NCBI GenBank assembly: GCA_900769615.1
Contig: CAAGHH010000012.1
Span: 36,788-100,787 of the forward strand
Source of the DNA: Selenomonadales bacterium
GTDB lineage: Bacteria; Bacillota; Negativicutes; Selenomonadales; Selenomonadaceae
Direction of reading: 5' to 3'
DNA: 64,000 nucleotides
In this document: one piece after another, positions 54,075 through 62,812 of the stretch
Position numbering within the stretch: position 1 is the first letter of the stretch
How the letters are laid out: the number at the start of each line of letters is the position of its first letter
Notes under the pieces: generated by a model
What the model saw: the letters and a program-made list of their open reading frames with translations, nothing else
The model's database searches: none
Told to the model about the DNA's origin: nothing
Position numbers and translations under genes: made by a program

Positions 54075-54123
54075 GTTAATCACATATTTTATTTGATATT
54101 GTTATAGATTGGTGAAATTACGA

Positions 54124-54501
54124 ATGCTTACATTACCTAGAAGGCGAATGCTGAAACGCAGGAGTGATTTTCAGCGGGTCTACCATACAGGAAAGACATT
54201 TGCTAACCGGTATTTTGTGCTGTATGTTTTTGAATCGGATAAATTAGGCAATAAGGTCGGTTTTGCTGCGGGCAAAAAGTTAGGCTGTGCCGTCAAGCGT
54301 AATCGGGTTAAAAGACTATTGCGGGAAAGTTATCGCAAGAATCAACAACATATAAAATCAGGGATAGCATTGCTGTTCATAGGTCGTAAGGCAGCTGTAA
54401 AAGCAAAATGTGATGCAGTGGAACAGTCTTTTTTGCAATTGGGGAAGAAAGCTGGAATATTTTTGACTGTTGAAGACGTTGAAAGTAAAAAAGATTATTA
54501 A
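54124..54501 (+). CDS. rnpA: Ribonuclease P protein component
   Basis: Binds RNase P RNA in tRNA 5' processing. The 125-residue protein has MLKRRSDFQRVYHTGKTFANRYFVLYV and the signature VGFAAGKKLGCAVKRNRVKRLLRES. I chose ATG 54124 by fit to the family start; TTG 54109, GTG 54112 and ATG 54148 remain possible because no ribosome site is strong. Confidence 0.93.
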   Translation: MLTLPRRRMLKRRSDFQRVYHTGKTFANRYFVLYVFESDKLGNKVGFAAGKKLGCAVKRNRVKRLLRESYRKNQQHIKSGIALLFIGRKAAVKAKCDAVEQSFLQLGKKAGIFLTVEDVESKKDY

Positions 54502-54510
54502 GGCAAGATT

Positions 54511-54720
54511 ATGAAAAAATTATTATTGCTTTTGGTGAAGTTCTATCAAGAATTTATTTCACCATTAAAGCCTCCCTCTTGCCGGTATGTGCCAACGTGC
54601 TCAGAATATGCCCGTGAGGCTATTGAAAAATATGGGGGCTGCCGTGGCTCATGGTTGGCGATAAAGCGGCTGCTGCGTTGTCATCCGTGGCATAAGGGCG
54701 GTTATGACCCTGTACCATAG
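54511..54720 (+). CDS. yidD: Membrane protein insertion efficiency factor YidD
   Basis: A 69-residue protein with the YidD pattern FYQEFISPLKPPSCRYVPTC, SEYAREAIEKYG and CHPWHKGGYDPVP. It helps YidC-dependent insertion. It lies 9 bases after rnpA. Confidence 0.95.
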   Translation: MKKLLLLLVKFYQEFISPLKPPSCRYVPTCSEYAREAIEKYGGCRGSWLAIKRLLRCHPWHKGGYDPVP

Positions 54721-54755
54721 GTGTTACTTTTTATTTTAGATTAGGACGTGATGTT

Positions 54756-55424
54756 TTGGGATTCTTTGGAACAATATTTGCTCCGATTGAAGGCTTGTTG
54801 CATTTTGTGCTGGAAGCACTGTATACAGTGACGGATGTCTTTGGAGCTGGCAGTTATGGTTTGGCTATAATTTTACTGACGATTATTATAAAAATGATTT
54901 TGTATCCGCTTACAGTAAAGCAGGTTAAATCAATGAAGGCGATGCAGGAATTGTCGCCTAAAATGAAAAAGCTTCAAGAGAAGTACAAGGATAATCCGCA
55001 GGTTATGCAACAGAAAATTGGTGCATTATATAAGGATGCTGGGGTAAATCCATTAGCTGGCTGTCTGCCACTTTTGATTCAGATGCCAATTCTAATGGGC
55101 ATGTATTATGCGTTGTTTAATTTTACTTATCCGTCAGCAGAAGCTGCTAAATTCTTATGGCTTCCGAGTATGTCAGAGGCAGATCCATTATACATTTTGC
55201 CAATATTATCAGCTTTGACTACTTTCTGGCAACAGAAAATGACAACAACTGAGATGACTCAGCAGATGAAAATTATGATGATTTTCATGCCATTATTTAT
55301 CGGTTGGATTAGTCTGAATTTCCCTTCCGGTTTGGTGCTCTATTGGGTAACGATGAATGTTGTTCAAATAGCACAGCAGTGGTGGATGTATCGCAATGAG
55401 GATACGGCAAAGGAGGCTGCCTGA
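54756..55424 (+). CDS. yidC: Membrane protein insertase YidC
   Basis: Oxa1/YidC-family insertase, 222 residues, with five hydrophobic helices, a conserved hairpin MKAMQELSPKMKKLQEKYKD and GCLPLLIQMPILMGMYYALF. It is the short Gram-positive form, but without a lipobox cysteine. The start is TTG 54756 with AGGA 9 bases before it; an ATG close by is in another frame. Confidence 0.94.
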   Translation: MGFFGTIFAPIEGLLHFVLEALYTVTDVFGAGSYGLAIILLTIIIKMILYPLTVKQVKSMKAMQELSPKMKKLQEKYKDNPQVMQQKIGALYKDAGVNPLAGCLPLLIQMPILMGMYYALFNFTYPSAEAAKFLWLPSMSEADPLYILPILSALTTFWQQKMTTTEMTQQMKIMMIFMPLFIGWISLNFPSGLVLYWVTMNVVQIAQQWWMYRNEDTAKEAA

Positions 55425-55426
55425 AT

Positions 55427-56197
55427 ATGGCAGAGGCAGTAGAAACTACGGGCAAGACCGTTGAAGCAGCACTTGAAGCTGCTTTAAAAAAACTAGGCAA
55501 GACGGTAAACGAGGTAGAATACGAAGTAATAGAGCAGCCATCGCGGGGCTTTTTGGGGTTTATTGGCACTAAACCAGCACGGCTGAGAGTGAAGGTAAAG
55601 GCTGATAATACTGAAGCTTTAGGTGCTGCAGCGCCAGCCACTAACGAAGTTAAGCAAAATGAGCAGGAAGTTGCAGCTTTGGCGGATGTGCAGCAAGCTG
55701 AGCAAGTAGAAAAAGCTGAGGAATTTTTAAAGGCAGTATTTGCGGCTATGAAATTAACGGTTACACTGCAACGCAGTGAATCGGCTGAAGGTACCGTATT
55801 CAATTTAGCTGGTGAAAAGCTGGGCATTTTAATTGGCAAGCATGGTCAGACGCTAGATTCATTGCAGTATTTGGCTAATTTAGCGGCTAATCGTGGCATG
55901 ACTGATAATAGGGCGCGGATTATCATTGATATTGAAGGCTATCGGTCACGACGCGAAGAAACATTGATGCGTCTAGCGCAGCATTTAGCTGAAAAGGCTT
56001 GCCGGATAGGCAGCGAGGTTCATTTGGAGCCAATGAATCGTCATGAACGCAAGATAATTCATATGACGCTGCAGGATAATCGGCGGGTAATGACTTATAG
56101 TGCTGGTGATGAGCCACGCCGCTATGTGGTTATTGCGCCTAAACGCCGGCGTCGGGCGGCTTGTGGGCGCAATAATGAAACGGAAATAAGTGAATGA
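55427..56197 (+). CDS. jag: Jag/KhpB (SpoIIIJ-associated) RNA-binding protein
   Basis: A 256-residue protein with a Jag-N domain (about 3-55, VEYEVIEQPSRGFLGFIG), an Ala/Glu-rich linker, a KH domain with GKHGQTLDSLQYL, and an R3H domain with RHERKIIHMTL. It binds RNA and affects cell elongation in relatives. It starts two bases after yidC ends. Confidence 0.94.
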   Translation: MAEAVETTGKTVEAALEAALKKLGKTVNEVEYEVIEQPSRGFLGFIGTKPARLRVKVKADNTEALGAAAPATNEVKQNEQEVAALADVQQAEQVEKAEEFLKAVFAAMKLTVTLQRSESAEGTVFNLAGEKLGILIGKHGQTLDSLQYLANLAANRGMTDNRARIIIDIEGYRSRREETLMRLAQHLAEKACRIGSEVHLEPMNRHERKIIHMTLQDNRRVMTYSAGDEPRRYVVIAPKRRRRAACGRNNETEISE

Positions 56198-56217
56198 TTG
56201 GCAAGAGAGCTGTGAAA

Positions 56218-56249
56218 GGGCTGTCTCATTATTGAGACTGCCCTTTTTG
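56218..56249 (+). terminator. Terminator after jag
   Basis: GGGCTGTCTCA pairs with TGAGACTGCCC around TTAT with one mismatch and is followed by TTTTTGC. mnmE begins 20 bases later. Confidence 0.8.
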
Positions 56250-56269
56250 CATAAAGGAAGGCGAAGATT

Positions 56270-57649
56270 ATGCAGCAGGGAGATACAATATGTGCCGTAG
56301 CTACCGCTAAAGGCGAAGGCGGCATAGGCATTATCCGCATCAGTGGAAATAATGCTCAGCTGGTAGCAGCTAAGGTATTTAGGGCAGCTAGTGGCAAGGA
56401 TTTAGCTGAATATAAAAGTTATCAGGCAGTTTATGGTCATATAGTTGCAAGTGATGGCAAAATAGTAGATGAAGCTATTGCTTTAATAATGCGCGGACCA
56501 CATTCCTATACTTGTGAAGATGTGGTAGAGCTGCAATGTCATGGCGGCATGATGCCACTTAGAAAGACTTTGCAGCTTACCTATGAAGCTGGTGCAAGGC
56601 CTGCTGAACGTGGTGAATTTACCAAGCGGGCTTTTCTTAACGGCAGATTAGATCTTACTCAGGCGCAAGCGGTGATGGATGTTATCAGTGCTAAGACGGA
56701 AAAATCGCTAGCTATGGCCGAAGGGCATTTAAACGGTCAGCTTTCGCAGCTCATTAATGACCTGCGGCATAATATCTTAGGGATGATCGCTCATTTAGAA
56801 GCGGCGATTGATTTTCCAGAAGATGAAGTTGATGAGGTAGTAATTGACGATGTGGAAAAAAACATTGTCGCTGTTCGCAGCCAATTGCGGAAACTTTTGC
56901 AAACGGTGCATACAGGGCGAATTTTACGTGATGGTCTGATGACTGCTATTATAGGCAAGCCCAATGTCGGTAAATCAAGTCTTTTAAATGCGATGCTTAG
57001 GGAAAAAAGAGCGATTGTTACCGATATACCAGGAACGACGCGGGATTCCATCGAAGAATATGTAAATATAGGCGGGATGCCACTAAGAATTATTGATACC
57101 GCGGGTATCAGGACAACCGATGATGTTGTGGAAAAAATCGGTGTTGATAAATCTAAGGATTATATTGAAAAAGCAGATTTGATATTAGCATTATTTGATG
57201 GTTCGAAACCGTTAAGTTCTGAAGATGAAGCAATAATTGCTTTGCTGAAAGAACATGAGGCGTTAATTTTACTTAATAAAGCTGATCTTGAGTTACAAGT
57301 AAGCAAAGAAGAATTAGAGCAAAAAACAGCTTTACCCGTAATTACCCTGTCAACAGTAACAGAACATGGTTTAGATGAATTAACTAAGGCTATTACGGCT
57401 AAGGCTTATTTAGGCAGTAATGATGGTGAAGAGGGTTCGTTTGTTAATGATGAACGGCAGGCAGATATTTTGCGCAAAACTGATAGTCATTTAAAGGCTG
57501 CCCTAGAGACTATTGGCAGTGATATGGGATTAGATTTTATATCAATAGATTTGCGTTCAGCTTGGGAAAAATTAGGCGAGCTTACGGGCGATACGGTAGG
57601 CGAAGATATTATTGATGAGATTTTTGCGAAATTCTGTATAGGGAAATAA
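56270..57649 (+). CDS. mnmE: tRNA modification GTPase MnmE
   Basis: With MnmG it modifies U34 of certain tRNAs. The 459-residue protein has an N-terminal folate-binding domain (ICAVATAKGEGGIGIIRISG), a helical domain, the GTPase GKPNVGKSSLLN, DIPGTTRD, DTAG and NKAD, and the C-terminal CIGK tail. AAGGAAGGCG lies before ATG 56270. Confidence 0.97.
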   Translation: MQQGDTICAVATAKGEGGIGIIRISGNNAQLVAAKVFRAASGKDLAEYKSYQAVYGHIVASDGKIVDEAIALIMRGPHSYTCEDVVELQCHGGMMPLRKTLQLTYEAGARPAERGEFTKRAFLNGRLDLTQAQAVMDVISAKTEKSLAMAEGHLNGQLSQLINDLRHNILGMIAHLEAAIDFPEDEVDEVVIDDVEKNIVAVRSQLRKLLQTVHTGRILRDGLMTAIIGKPNVGKSSLLNAMLREKRAIVTDIPGTTRDSIEEYVNIGGMPLRIIDTAGIRTTDDVVEKIGVDKSKDYIEKADLILALFDGSKPLSSEDEAIIALLKEHEALILLNKADLELQVSKEELEQKTALPVITLSTVTEHGLDELTKAITAKAYLGSNDGEEGSFVNDERQADILRKTDSHLKAALETIGSDMGLDFISIDLRSAWEKLGELTGDTVGEDIIDEIFAKFCIGK

Positions 57650-57686
57650 TTTTAGCTGAGGAAAGCTAGCGAAGGGAAGTAATATT

Positions 57687-59576
57687 GTGGAATTTTTAGC
57701 TGGCAGTTATGATGTAATCGTTGTTGGTGCTGGACATGCTGGCTGCGAGGCAGCTTTGGCAGCTGCCCGTATTGGCTGTCATACGCTGATGGCAACCTTG
57801 TCGATGGATAACATTGCTTTGATGCCATGCAATCCATCAGTGGGCGGTCCGGCTAAAGGGCATCTAGTGCGGGAGCTTGATGCTTTAGGCGGTGAGATGG
57901 GGGTAAATGCTGATAAAACCTGTATTCAGTTTCGGATGTTAAATACGGGCAAAGGTCCCGCCGTACATGCTTTGCGAGCCCAGGCAGACAAAAAATATTA
58001 TCAATTCAGCATGAAAGAGACTTGCGAAAATACCGCTAATCTCGATGTCAAGCAGTTGTTAATTGACAAGCTGCTGGTCAAAGATGGTCAAGTAGAAGGC
58101 GTGCAGGTTGAAACTGGTGAAATATATAAAGCCCCAGTAGTAATCATGGCTACGGGAACGTATTTAAAAGGGCGGATAATCATAGGTGAACATACTTATA
58201 CGGGAGGACCTAATGGTCAGCGGGCAGCAATGAAATTTTCGGATTCATTGCTGGCAGCAGGTGTAAAGCTTATGCGATTTAAAACCGGTACGCCAGCTAG
58301 AGTAGATGCTAGAACCTTAGATTATGATAAGATGGAAATTCAGCCTGGTGATGAAGAAGCGCGTAATTTTTCCTTTATGAGCGATAGCAAAACGCGAGAG
58401 CAGATACCGTGCTGGCTTACCTATACCAATGAAGCTACGCATAAAATATTGCGCGATAATATGAGCCGGGCGCCGATGGCGAATGGTATCATTGAAGGTA
58501 TTGGTCCGAGATACTGCCCATCAATAGAGACGAAAATTTTACGGTTTCCTGATAAAAAACGACATCAATTATTTTTAGAGCCCGAAGGACTGCATACCAA
58601 TGAGGTTTATGTCCAAGGTATGAGCACTAGTATGCCGATGGATGTGCAATTAGAATTTTTAAAGACAATACCAGGATTAGAACATGCTAAAGTGATGCGG
58701 GCAGGATATGCTATTGAGTACGATTGTATTGATCCGACACAGCTTAAGCCAACCTTGGAGTTTAAGTCAATAAAAGGTTTTTTCTCAGCTGGTCAAGCTA
58801 ATGGAACGTCAGGATATGAAGAAGCTGCTGCGCAGGGTATCATTGCAGGTATTAATGCGGCGATGCTGATAAAAGGTGAAGAGCCGCTGATTTTAAAACG
58901 CAGCGAGGCTTATATAGGAGTACTTATTGATGACTTGGTAACGAAAGGAACTAGTGAACCTTATCGGATAATGACTAGCCGGGCGGAATATAGGCTGCTC
59001 TTAAGACAGGATAATGCTGATCAAAGACTAACACCTTTAGGCAAGCGGGTAGGTTTGGTAAAAGCAGACCGTTTTGCAAGATTTACCAAAAAAATGCAGG
59101 CCATAAAAGATGCGATGGCTTTGCTAAAACATACTACAATAAATCCCACGCAGGAAATTAAGAAGAAGCTGGCTGAGGAAAATATAGAACCCATTCGCAA
59201 TGCAACTAGTCTTTATGAATTGCTGCGTCGACCTAACGTCAGTTATGATAGACTAAAGGTGTTATTTGATTTGCCTGAATTAAGTGATGAAGTAAAAAAA
59301 CAGGTAGAAATATCCATAACGTATGAAGGATATATTCAAAAACAGCTAGAACAAGTAGAGCGTATGGAAAAACTAGAAGCTAAGCTTTTGCCTGAGGATA
59401 TAGATTATAATGATGTTCCCAGTCTGCGTGATGAAGGCCGGGAAAAATTAGCTAAAATAAGGCCACGTTCGGTAGGACAGGCTAGCCGTATAAGCGGGGT
59501 ATCTCCCGCTGATATTTCAGTGTTGCTGGTTTGGCTAGAACAACAGCGTCGGCAAAGCCAGTCATCAGATAAATGA
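57687..59576 (+). CDS. mnmG: tRNA uridine modification enzyme MnmG (GidA)
   Basis: FAD enzyme, 629 residues. Starts with the FAD fold YDVIVVGAGHAGCEAALAAAR, then CNPSVGGPAKGHLVRE, GTYLKGRI and GQANGTSGYEEAAAQG. Start is GTG 57687 with GAAGGGAAG before it. It is 37 bases after mnmE, the common pairing. Confidence 0.97.
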   Translation: MEFLAGSYDVIVVGAGHAGCEAALAAARIGCHTLMATLSMDNIALMPCNPSVGGPAKGHLVRELDALGGEMGVNADKTCIQFRMLNTGKGPAVHALRAQADKKYYQFSMKETCENTANLDVKQLLIDKLLVKDGQVEGVQVETGEIYKAPVVIMATGTYLKGRIIIGEHTYTGGPNGQRAAMKFSDSLLAAGVKLMRFKTGTPARVDARTLDYDKMEIQPGDEEARNFSFMSDSKTREQIPCWLTYTNEATHKILRDNMSRAPMANGIIEGIGPRYCPSIETKILRFPDKKRHQLFLEPEGLHTNEVYVQGMSTSMPMDVQLEFLKTIPGLEHAKVMRAGYAIEYDCIDPTQLKPTLEFKSIKGFFSAGQANGTSGYEEAAAQGIIAGINAAMLIKGEEPLILKRSEAYIGVLIDDLVTKGTSEPYRIMTSRAEYRLLLRQDNADQRLTPLGKRVGLVKADRFARFTKKMQAIKDAMALLKHTTINPTQEIKKKLAEENIEPIRNATSLYELLRRPNVSYDRLKVLFDLPELSDEVKKQVEISITYEGYIQKQLEQVERMEKLEAKLLPEDIDYNDVPSLRDEGREKLAKIRPRSVGQASRISGVSPADISVLLVWLEQQRRQSQSSDK

Positions 59577-59577
59577 A

Positions 59578-60303
59578 ATGGGTGAATTGATGTTTATTAC
59601 TGAAATGAAAAAAGCTGCGGCAGCTTATGGTTTAGAACTAAGCGAACAGCAAATAAATCAATTTAATAGTTACTATGAATTGCTAATAGAATGGAATAAG
59701 GTCATGAATCTTACGGCAATAACTGAGCCGCAGGAAGTGGCGGTAAAGCATATAATTGACTCTATCGCGGCGTATGATGAAAAATTATTTGTGACAGGAA
59801 CGTCAGTTATTGATGTTGGAACGGGTGCTGGTTTTCCGGGATTGCCATTAAAGATTTTTTTTCCAGCTATTAAGCTTACGCTTATGGATTCACTAAATAA
59901 GCGGGTAAAATTTTTGCAAACAGTGGTTGATGAATTAGGCTTAACGGAGGTGGCTTGCGTTCATGCCCGAGCTGAAGAAGGCGCCCGTAATAAAGCTTAT
60001 CGGGAGCAATTTGATATAGCAGTATCAAGAGCGGTGGCAAGACTGCCGGTGCTTTGTGAATATTGCCTGCCGTTTGTAAAACGCGGTGGTTACTTTTTGG
60101 CACTAAAAGGGCGCGAATATCAAGACGAAATAAAAGAAGCTGCCAAAGCCATAAAGGTTATGGGCGGCAGTAAAGTCACTGAAAGATTAGTAAAATTGCC
60201 GGCTTTAGATGATGTGCGAGCCATAATTACCATAAAAAAAGACATGCCAACCCCAAAAGCTTATCCGCGCAAAGCTGGCACTCCAGCTAAAAAACCAATT
60301 TGA
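59578..60303 (+). CDS. rsmG: 16S rRNA m7G527 methyltransferase RsmG
   Basis: A 241-residue methyltransferase (also GidB) with the SAM motif VIDVGTGAGFPGLPL and AVARLPVLCEYCLPF. A short Lys/Pro tail is extra. Start at ATG 59578 or at ATG 59590; the second has a GGGTGA site just before it. It follows mnmG by one base. Confidence 0.95.
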   Translation: MGELMFITEMKKAAAAYGLELSEQQINQFNSYYELLIEWNKVMNLTAITEPQEVAVKHIIDSIAAYDEKLFVTGTSVIDVGTGAGFPGLPLKIFFPAIKLTLMDSLNKRVKFLQTVVDELGLTEVACVHARAEEGARNKAYREQFDIAVSRAVARLPVLCEYCLPFVKRGGYFLALKGREYQDEIKEAAKAIKVMGGSKVTERLVKLPALDDVRAIITIKKDMPTPKAYPRKAGTPAKKPI

Positions 60304-60321
60304 GTATATAGGATGATATTA

Positions 60322-60480
60322 ATGATTGCGCTAAATAAACTTCAATGGTACTATGAGCATGACAGAGTTTTTGCAGCTACTGGTAAAGGGCATAATGGTC
60401 ATTTTTATGGTAAAATGTTAGAACGGGCGGTAAAAGTTTTGATGCAGGAAGCTATGGATGACATTATGATTGAAGAATAA
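60322..60480 (+). CDS. 52-residue protein of unknown function
   Basis: Small ORF starting MIALNKLQWYYEHDRVFAAT and ending MDDIMIEE, with AGGA 8 bases before ATG 60322. It contains GKGHNGHFYGKM and a helical, acidic end. No family is recognised. It lies 18 bases after rsmG and 53 before the next gene. Confidence 0.5.
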   Translation: MIALNKLQWYYEHDRVFAATGKGHNGHFYGKMLERAVKVLMQEAMDDIMIEE

Positions 60481-60533
60481 TTAAAAATGGCTAGGTTTCA
60501 GCATAATTTAGCTAGCTGATAGGAGGAATTTTT

Positions 60534-61208
60534 TTGCAAATAAAGATAGTAACAAAAATTGTCGGACTGCTTGGTTTTTTCTTGCTAGTTAATATTATGA
60601 GTGGGTTCGCAGCTGGTTATGCTGAGGGCAGTGATACGCATAGAGTTGTAGCTAATAAAAGTACGGATAACAGCAGCGATAAACGGGCTGATGATTGGTT
60701 TTCTAAAGCTGGTGAGGAAAGCAAATTAACAAAGCAATCGCCAGCGGATAAGAAAAATGCGGCTGCCAAGGACACTGCCAGATATGAATTTTTGCTTAGT
60801 GATAATGGCTACGATTACTATATGGATAAGAGAAATGCCCGCTGGATATTGATGCCCCATTCAGGTGATGAATACATATTAGATGTCTGGGTGCGTTTAA
60901 CCCAGCAAGACGATAATGCAGATTACAGTTATCCGCCTAAATATTTTTTAGAGCATTATTATATTCGTCCGGATAAACAACAGATACAGTTTTTAAGTGA
61001 GCTTGAAGTTACGGGACGTCCAGATAATGAAATTCAGGAGCGGTCCTATAGTACGCAGCATTGGGAAAATTTGGTACCGGGTTCGATAGAGGATGAAATA
61101 TATCATCAGGTACTAGCCAAGATGGGAAAAAACAAATTAAAAGGCAAATCAAGTCATGGTATGAGTGTGCGTGATGCTGTAGAAGAATATTTACGGATTT
61201 CGTTGTAA
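60534..61208 (+). CDS. Exported protein of unknown function
   Basis: A 224-residue protein with a signal peptide (about 1-27, VTKIVGLLGFFLLVNIMSGFAAG), a charged Ser/Lys linker, and then a folded domain from residue 80 (YEFLLSDNGYDYYMDKRNARWI). That part resembles surface-layer-independent secreted domains seen in Negativicutes, but I cannot assign a function. The start is TTG 60534 with AGGAGG 7 bases upstream. Confidence 0.68.
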   Translation: MQIKIVTKIVGLLGFFLLVNIMSGFAAGYAEGSDTHRVVANKSTDNSSDKRADDWFSKAGEESKLTKQSPADKKNAAAKDTARYEFLLSDNGYDYYMDKRNARWILMPHSGDEYILDVWVRLTQQDDNADYSYPPKYFLEHYYIRPDKQQIQFLSELEVTGRPDNEIQERSYSTQHWENLVPGSIEDEIYHQVLAKMGKNKLKGKSSHGMSVRDAVEEYLRISL

Positions 61209-61239
61209 ATTTATAGATTATATTATGGCAGTAATAGTA

Positions 61240-61272
61240 AAAGCTCCAAGCAAAAATTGCTTGGAGCTTTGT
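61240..61272. terminator. Bidirectional terminator before the AICAR transformylase gene
   Basis: AAAGCTCCAAGC pairs perfectly with GCTTGGAGCTTT around 7 bases. It closes the plus-strand exported-protein gene and the minus-strand AICAR transformylase gene, whose stops face each other. Confidence 0.82.
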
Positions 61273-61289
61273 CATTAAGAAATAGTCAA

Positions 61290-62462
61290 TTAATGATGGA
61301 ATAAACGGATATGGGTCATAGCCATAGCAATACCATATTTATCGCAGGTTTCAATGACGTTGTCATCACGGATGGAACCGCCAGCCTGAGCGATATAGCT
61401 TACACCGCTCTTGTGAGCACGTTCAATATTGTCACCGAAGGGGAAGAACGCATCAGAACCTAGCGCAACATCCTTTTGCGTTGCCAGCCAGTTAGCTTTT
61501 TCTTCTTTAGTGAATACGGGCGGTTTTTCCGTAAAGACGCGTTTCCAGTTATCGCCACCTAATAAATCCATGTATTCATCGCCAACGTAAACGTCGATAG
61601 CATTGTCACGGTCAGGACGGCGGACATCTTCTCTAAACGGAAGATTCAGTACCTGTGGGCTTTGACGCAGATACCAGATATCAGCTTTGTTGCCCGCTAA
61701 ACGGGTGCAATGAACTCTAGACTGCTGCCCCGCGCCAATACCAATAGCCTGTCCATCCTTAGCATAGCAAACGGAATTTGACTGAGTATATTTAAGCGTA
61801 ATCAGTGAGATTAATAAATCCCGTTTGGCAGCTTCAGGGATAGTTTTGTTTTGCGTAGGAATCTCTTGCAAGCAATCAGCGGATAGCTTGATGTCATTAC
61901 GCTGCTGTTCAAAAGTAATACCAAAAACCTGTTTTTGTTCTAAAGGTTCAGGCTTATAATCAGTATCCATCTGAATAACCAGGTAAGTACCACGACGTTT
62001 AGTTTTGAGAATTTCCAGAGCAGCATCAGAGTATGACGGAGCTATGATACCATCGGAAACCTCGCGTTTTAAGAAAGAAGCGGTTTGAGCGTCACACTCA
62101 TCCGATAAAGCAACAAAATCACCATAGGATGACATGCGGTCAGCACCACGAGCACGGATGTAAGCCGTAGCGATAGGCGAAAGCTCAACACCTTCGACAA
62201 AGTAAGCTTTTTGTAAGGTGTCTGATAGTGGAACTGCTACGGCAGCACCAGCTGGGCTTACATGTTTAAAGGAAGCTGCAGCGGGAAGACCTGTAGCTTC
62301 TCGCAGTTCACGCACTAGCTGCCAGCTATTCATTGCATCAAGCAGATTAATGTAACCAGGTTTGCCATTTAAGACCTTGAACGGCAGGTCACCGTTTTTC
62401 ATAAATACGCGAGCTGGTTTTTGATTGGGGTTGCAACCATACTTTAGTTCCATTTCGTTCAT
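61290..62462 (-). CDS. Stand-alone AICAR transformylase (purine synthesis)
   Basis: Adds formyl from 10-formyl-tetrahydrofolate to AICAR, the ninth step to IMP. The 390-residue protein matches the transformylase half of PurH (MELKYGCNPNQKPARVF, SFKHVSPAGAAVAVPL, AYIRARGADRMSSYGDFVALSD, and SDAFFPFGDNIERAHKSGV). It lacks the N-terminal IMP cyclohydrolase, so that activity must be elsewhere. ATG 62462 has GAGGAG 8 bases before it. A ZTP riboswitch controls it. Confidence 0.93.
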   Translation of the reverse strand: MNEMELKYGCNPNQKPARVFMKNGDLPFKVLNGKPGYINLLDAMNSWQLVRELREATGLPAAASFKHVSPAGAAVAVPLSDTLQKAYFVEGVELSPIATAYIRARGADRMSSYGDFVALSDECDAQTASFLKREVSDGIIAPSYSDAALEILKTKRRGTYLVIQMDTDYKPEPLEQKQVFGITFEQQRNDIKLSADCLQEIPTQNKTIPEAAKRDLLISLITLKYTQSNSVCYAKDGQAIGIGAGQQSRVHCTRLAGNKADIWYLRQSPQVLNLPFREDVRRPDRDNAIDVYVGDEYMDLLGGDNWKRVFTEKPPVFTKEEKANWLATQKDVALGSDAFFPFGDNIERAHKSGVSYIAQAGGSIRDDNVIETCDKYGIAMAMTHIRLFHH

Positions 62463-62501
62463 CACAGCGTCTCCTCTTGTTATTGCTAATCATATTGATA
62501 T

Positions 62502-62549
62502 AGAAAAAAGCCAACACAAATCCAGGCTATGCCCAGACGGTCGGCTTTT
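62502..62549 (-). terminator. Expression-platform terminator of the ZTP riboswitch
   Basis: On the minus strand AAAAGCCGAC (in the aptamer 3' part) can pair with GTGTTGGCTTTT, followed by TTTTTTCT. Ligand binding would free the gene, as in other ZTP switches. Confidence 0.75.
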
Positions 62550-62596
62550 CTTCCCTGTGCTCCCTGTGGTAATCCACTTCCGTCAGTCACACAGCC
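62525..62596 (-). promoter_or_regulatory. ZTP (pfl) riboswitch
   Basis: The minus-strand leader has the closing stem GGCTGTG with CATAGCC. It also has the conserved GTGACTGACGGAAGTGG (from 62590) and the pseudoknot-forming CCGTCTGGGC (62531-62540), the hallmarks of the ZTP class. It senses ZTP/ZMP, which build up when 10-formyl-folate is short, fitting the AICAR transformylase gene it precedes. Confidence 0.92.
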
Positions 62597-62605
62597 TACA
62601 ATTTG

Positions 62606-62634
62606 AATGTATCATTAACCGTCTTTTTTGTCAA
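62606..62634 (-). promoter_or_regulatory. Promoter of the AICAR transformylase gene
   Basis: TTGACA (62629-62634), 17 bases and TACATT (62606-62611) on the minus strand, with the riboswitch starting about 10 bases downstream. Confidence 0.82.
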
Positions 62635-62812
62635 GAGCACTTGTTAGGGGCGATAAAAAATTTGATGTTTCGTAAACAATACTGGCTAAAAACACTGTTA
62701 GATTGGTGATTTTTATGGTATTATAAAGTTTGATAAGGTTTATCAGAATAATTGCTTATTGCTTCATTAGGTGGCGATAGGGATTCAATTATATTCAGGG
62801 GGGACTTCGATT

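Noticed and set aside
55309..55839. 176-residue minus-strand ORF over yidC/jag
   Set aside because: It lies across two well-supported plus-strand genes and has a low-complexity Ser/Ala composition.
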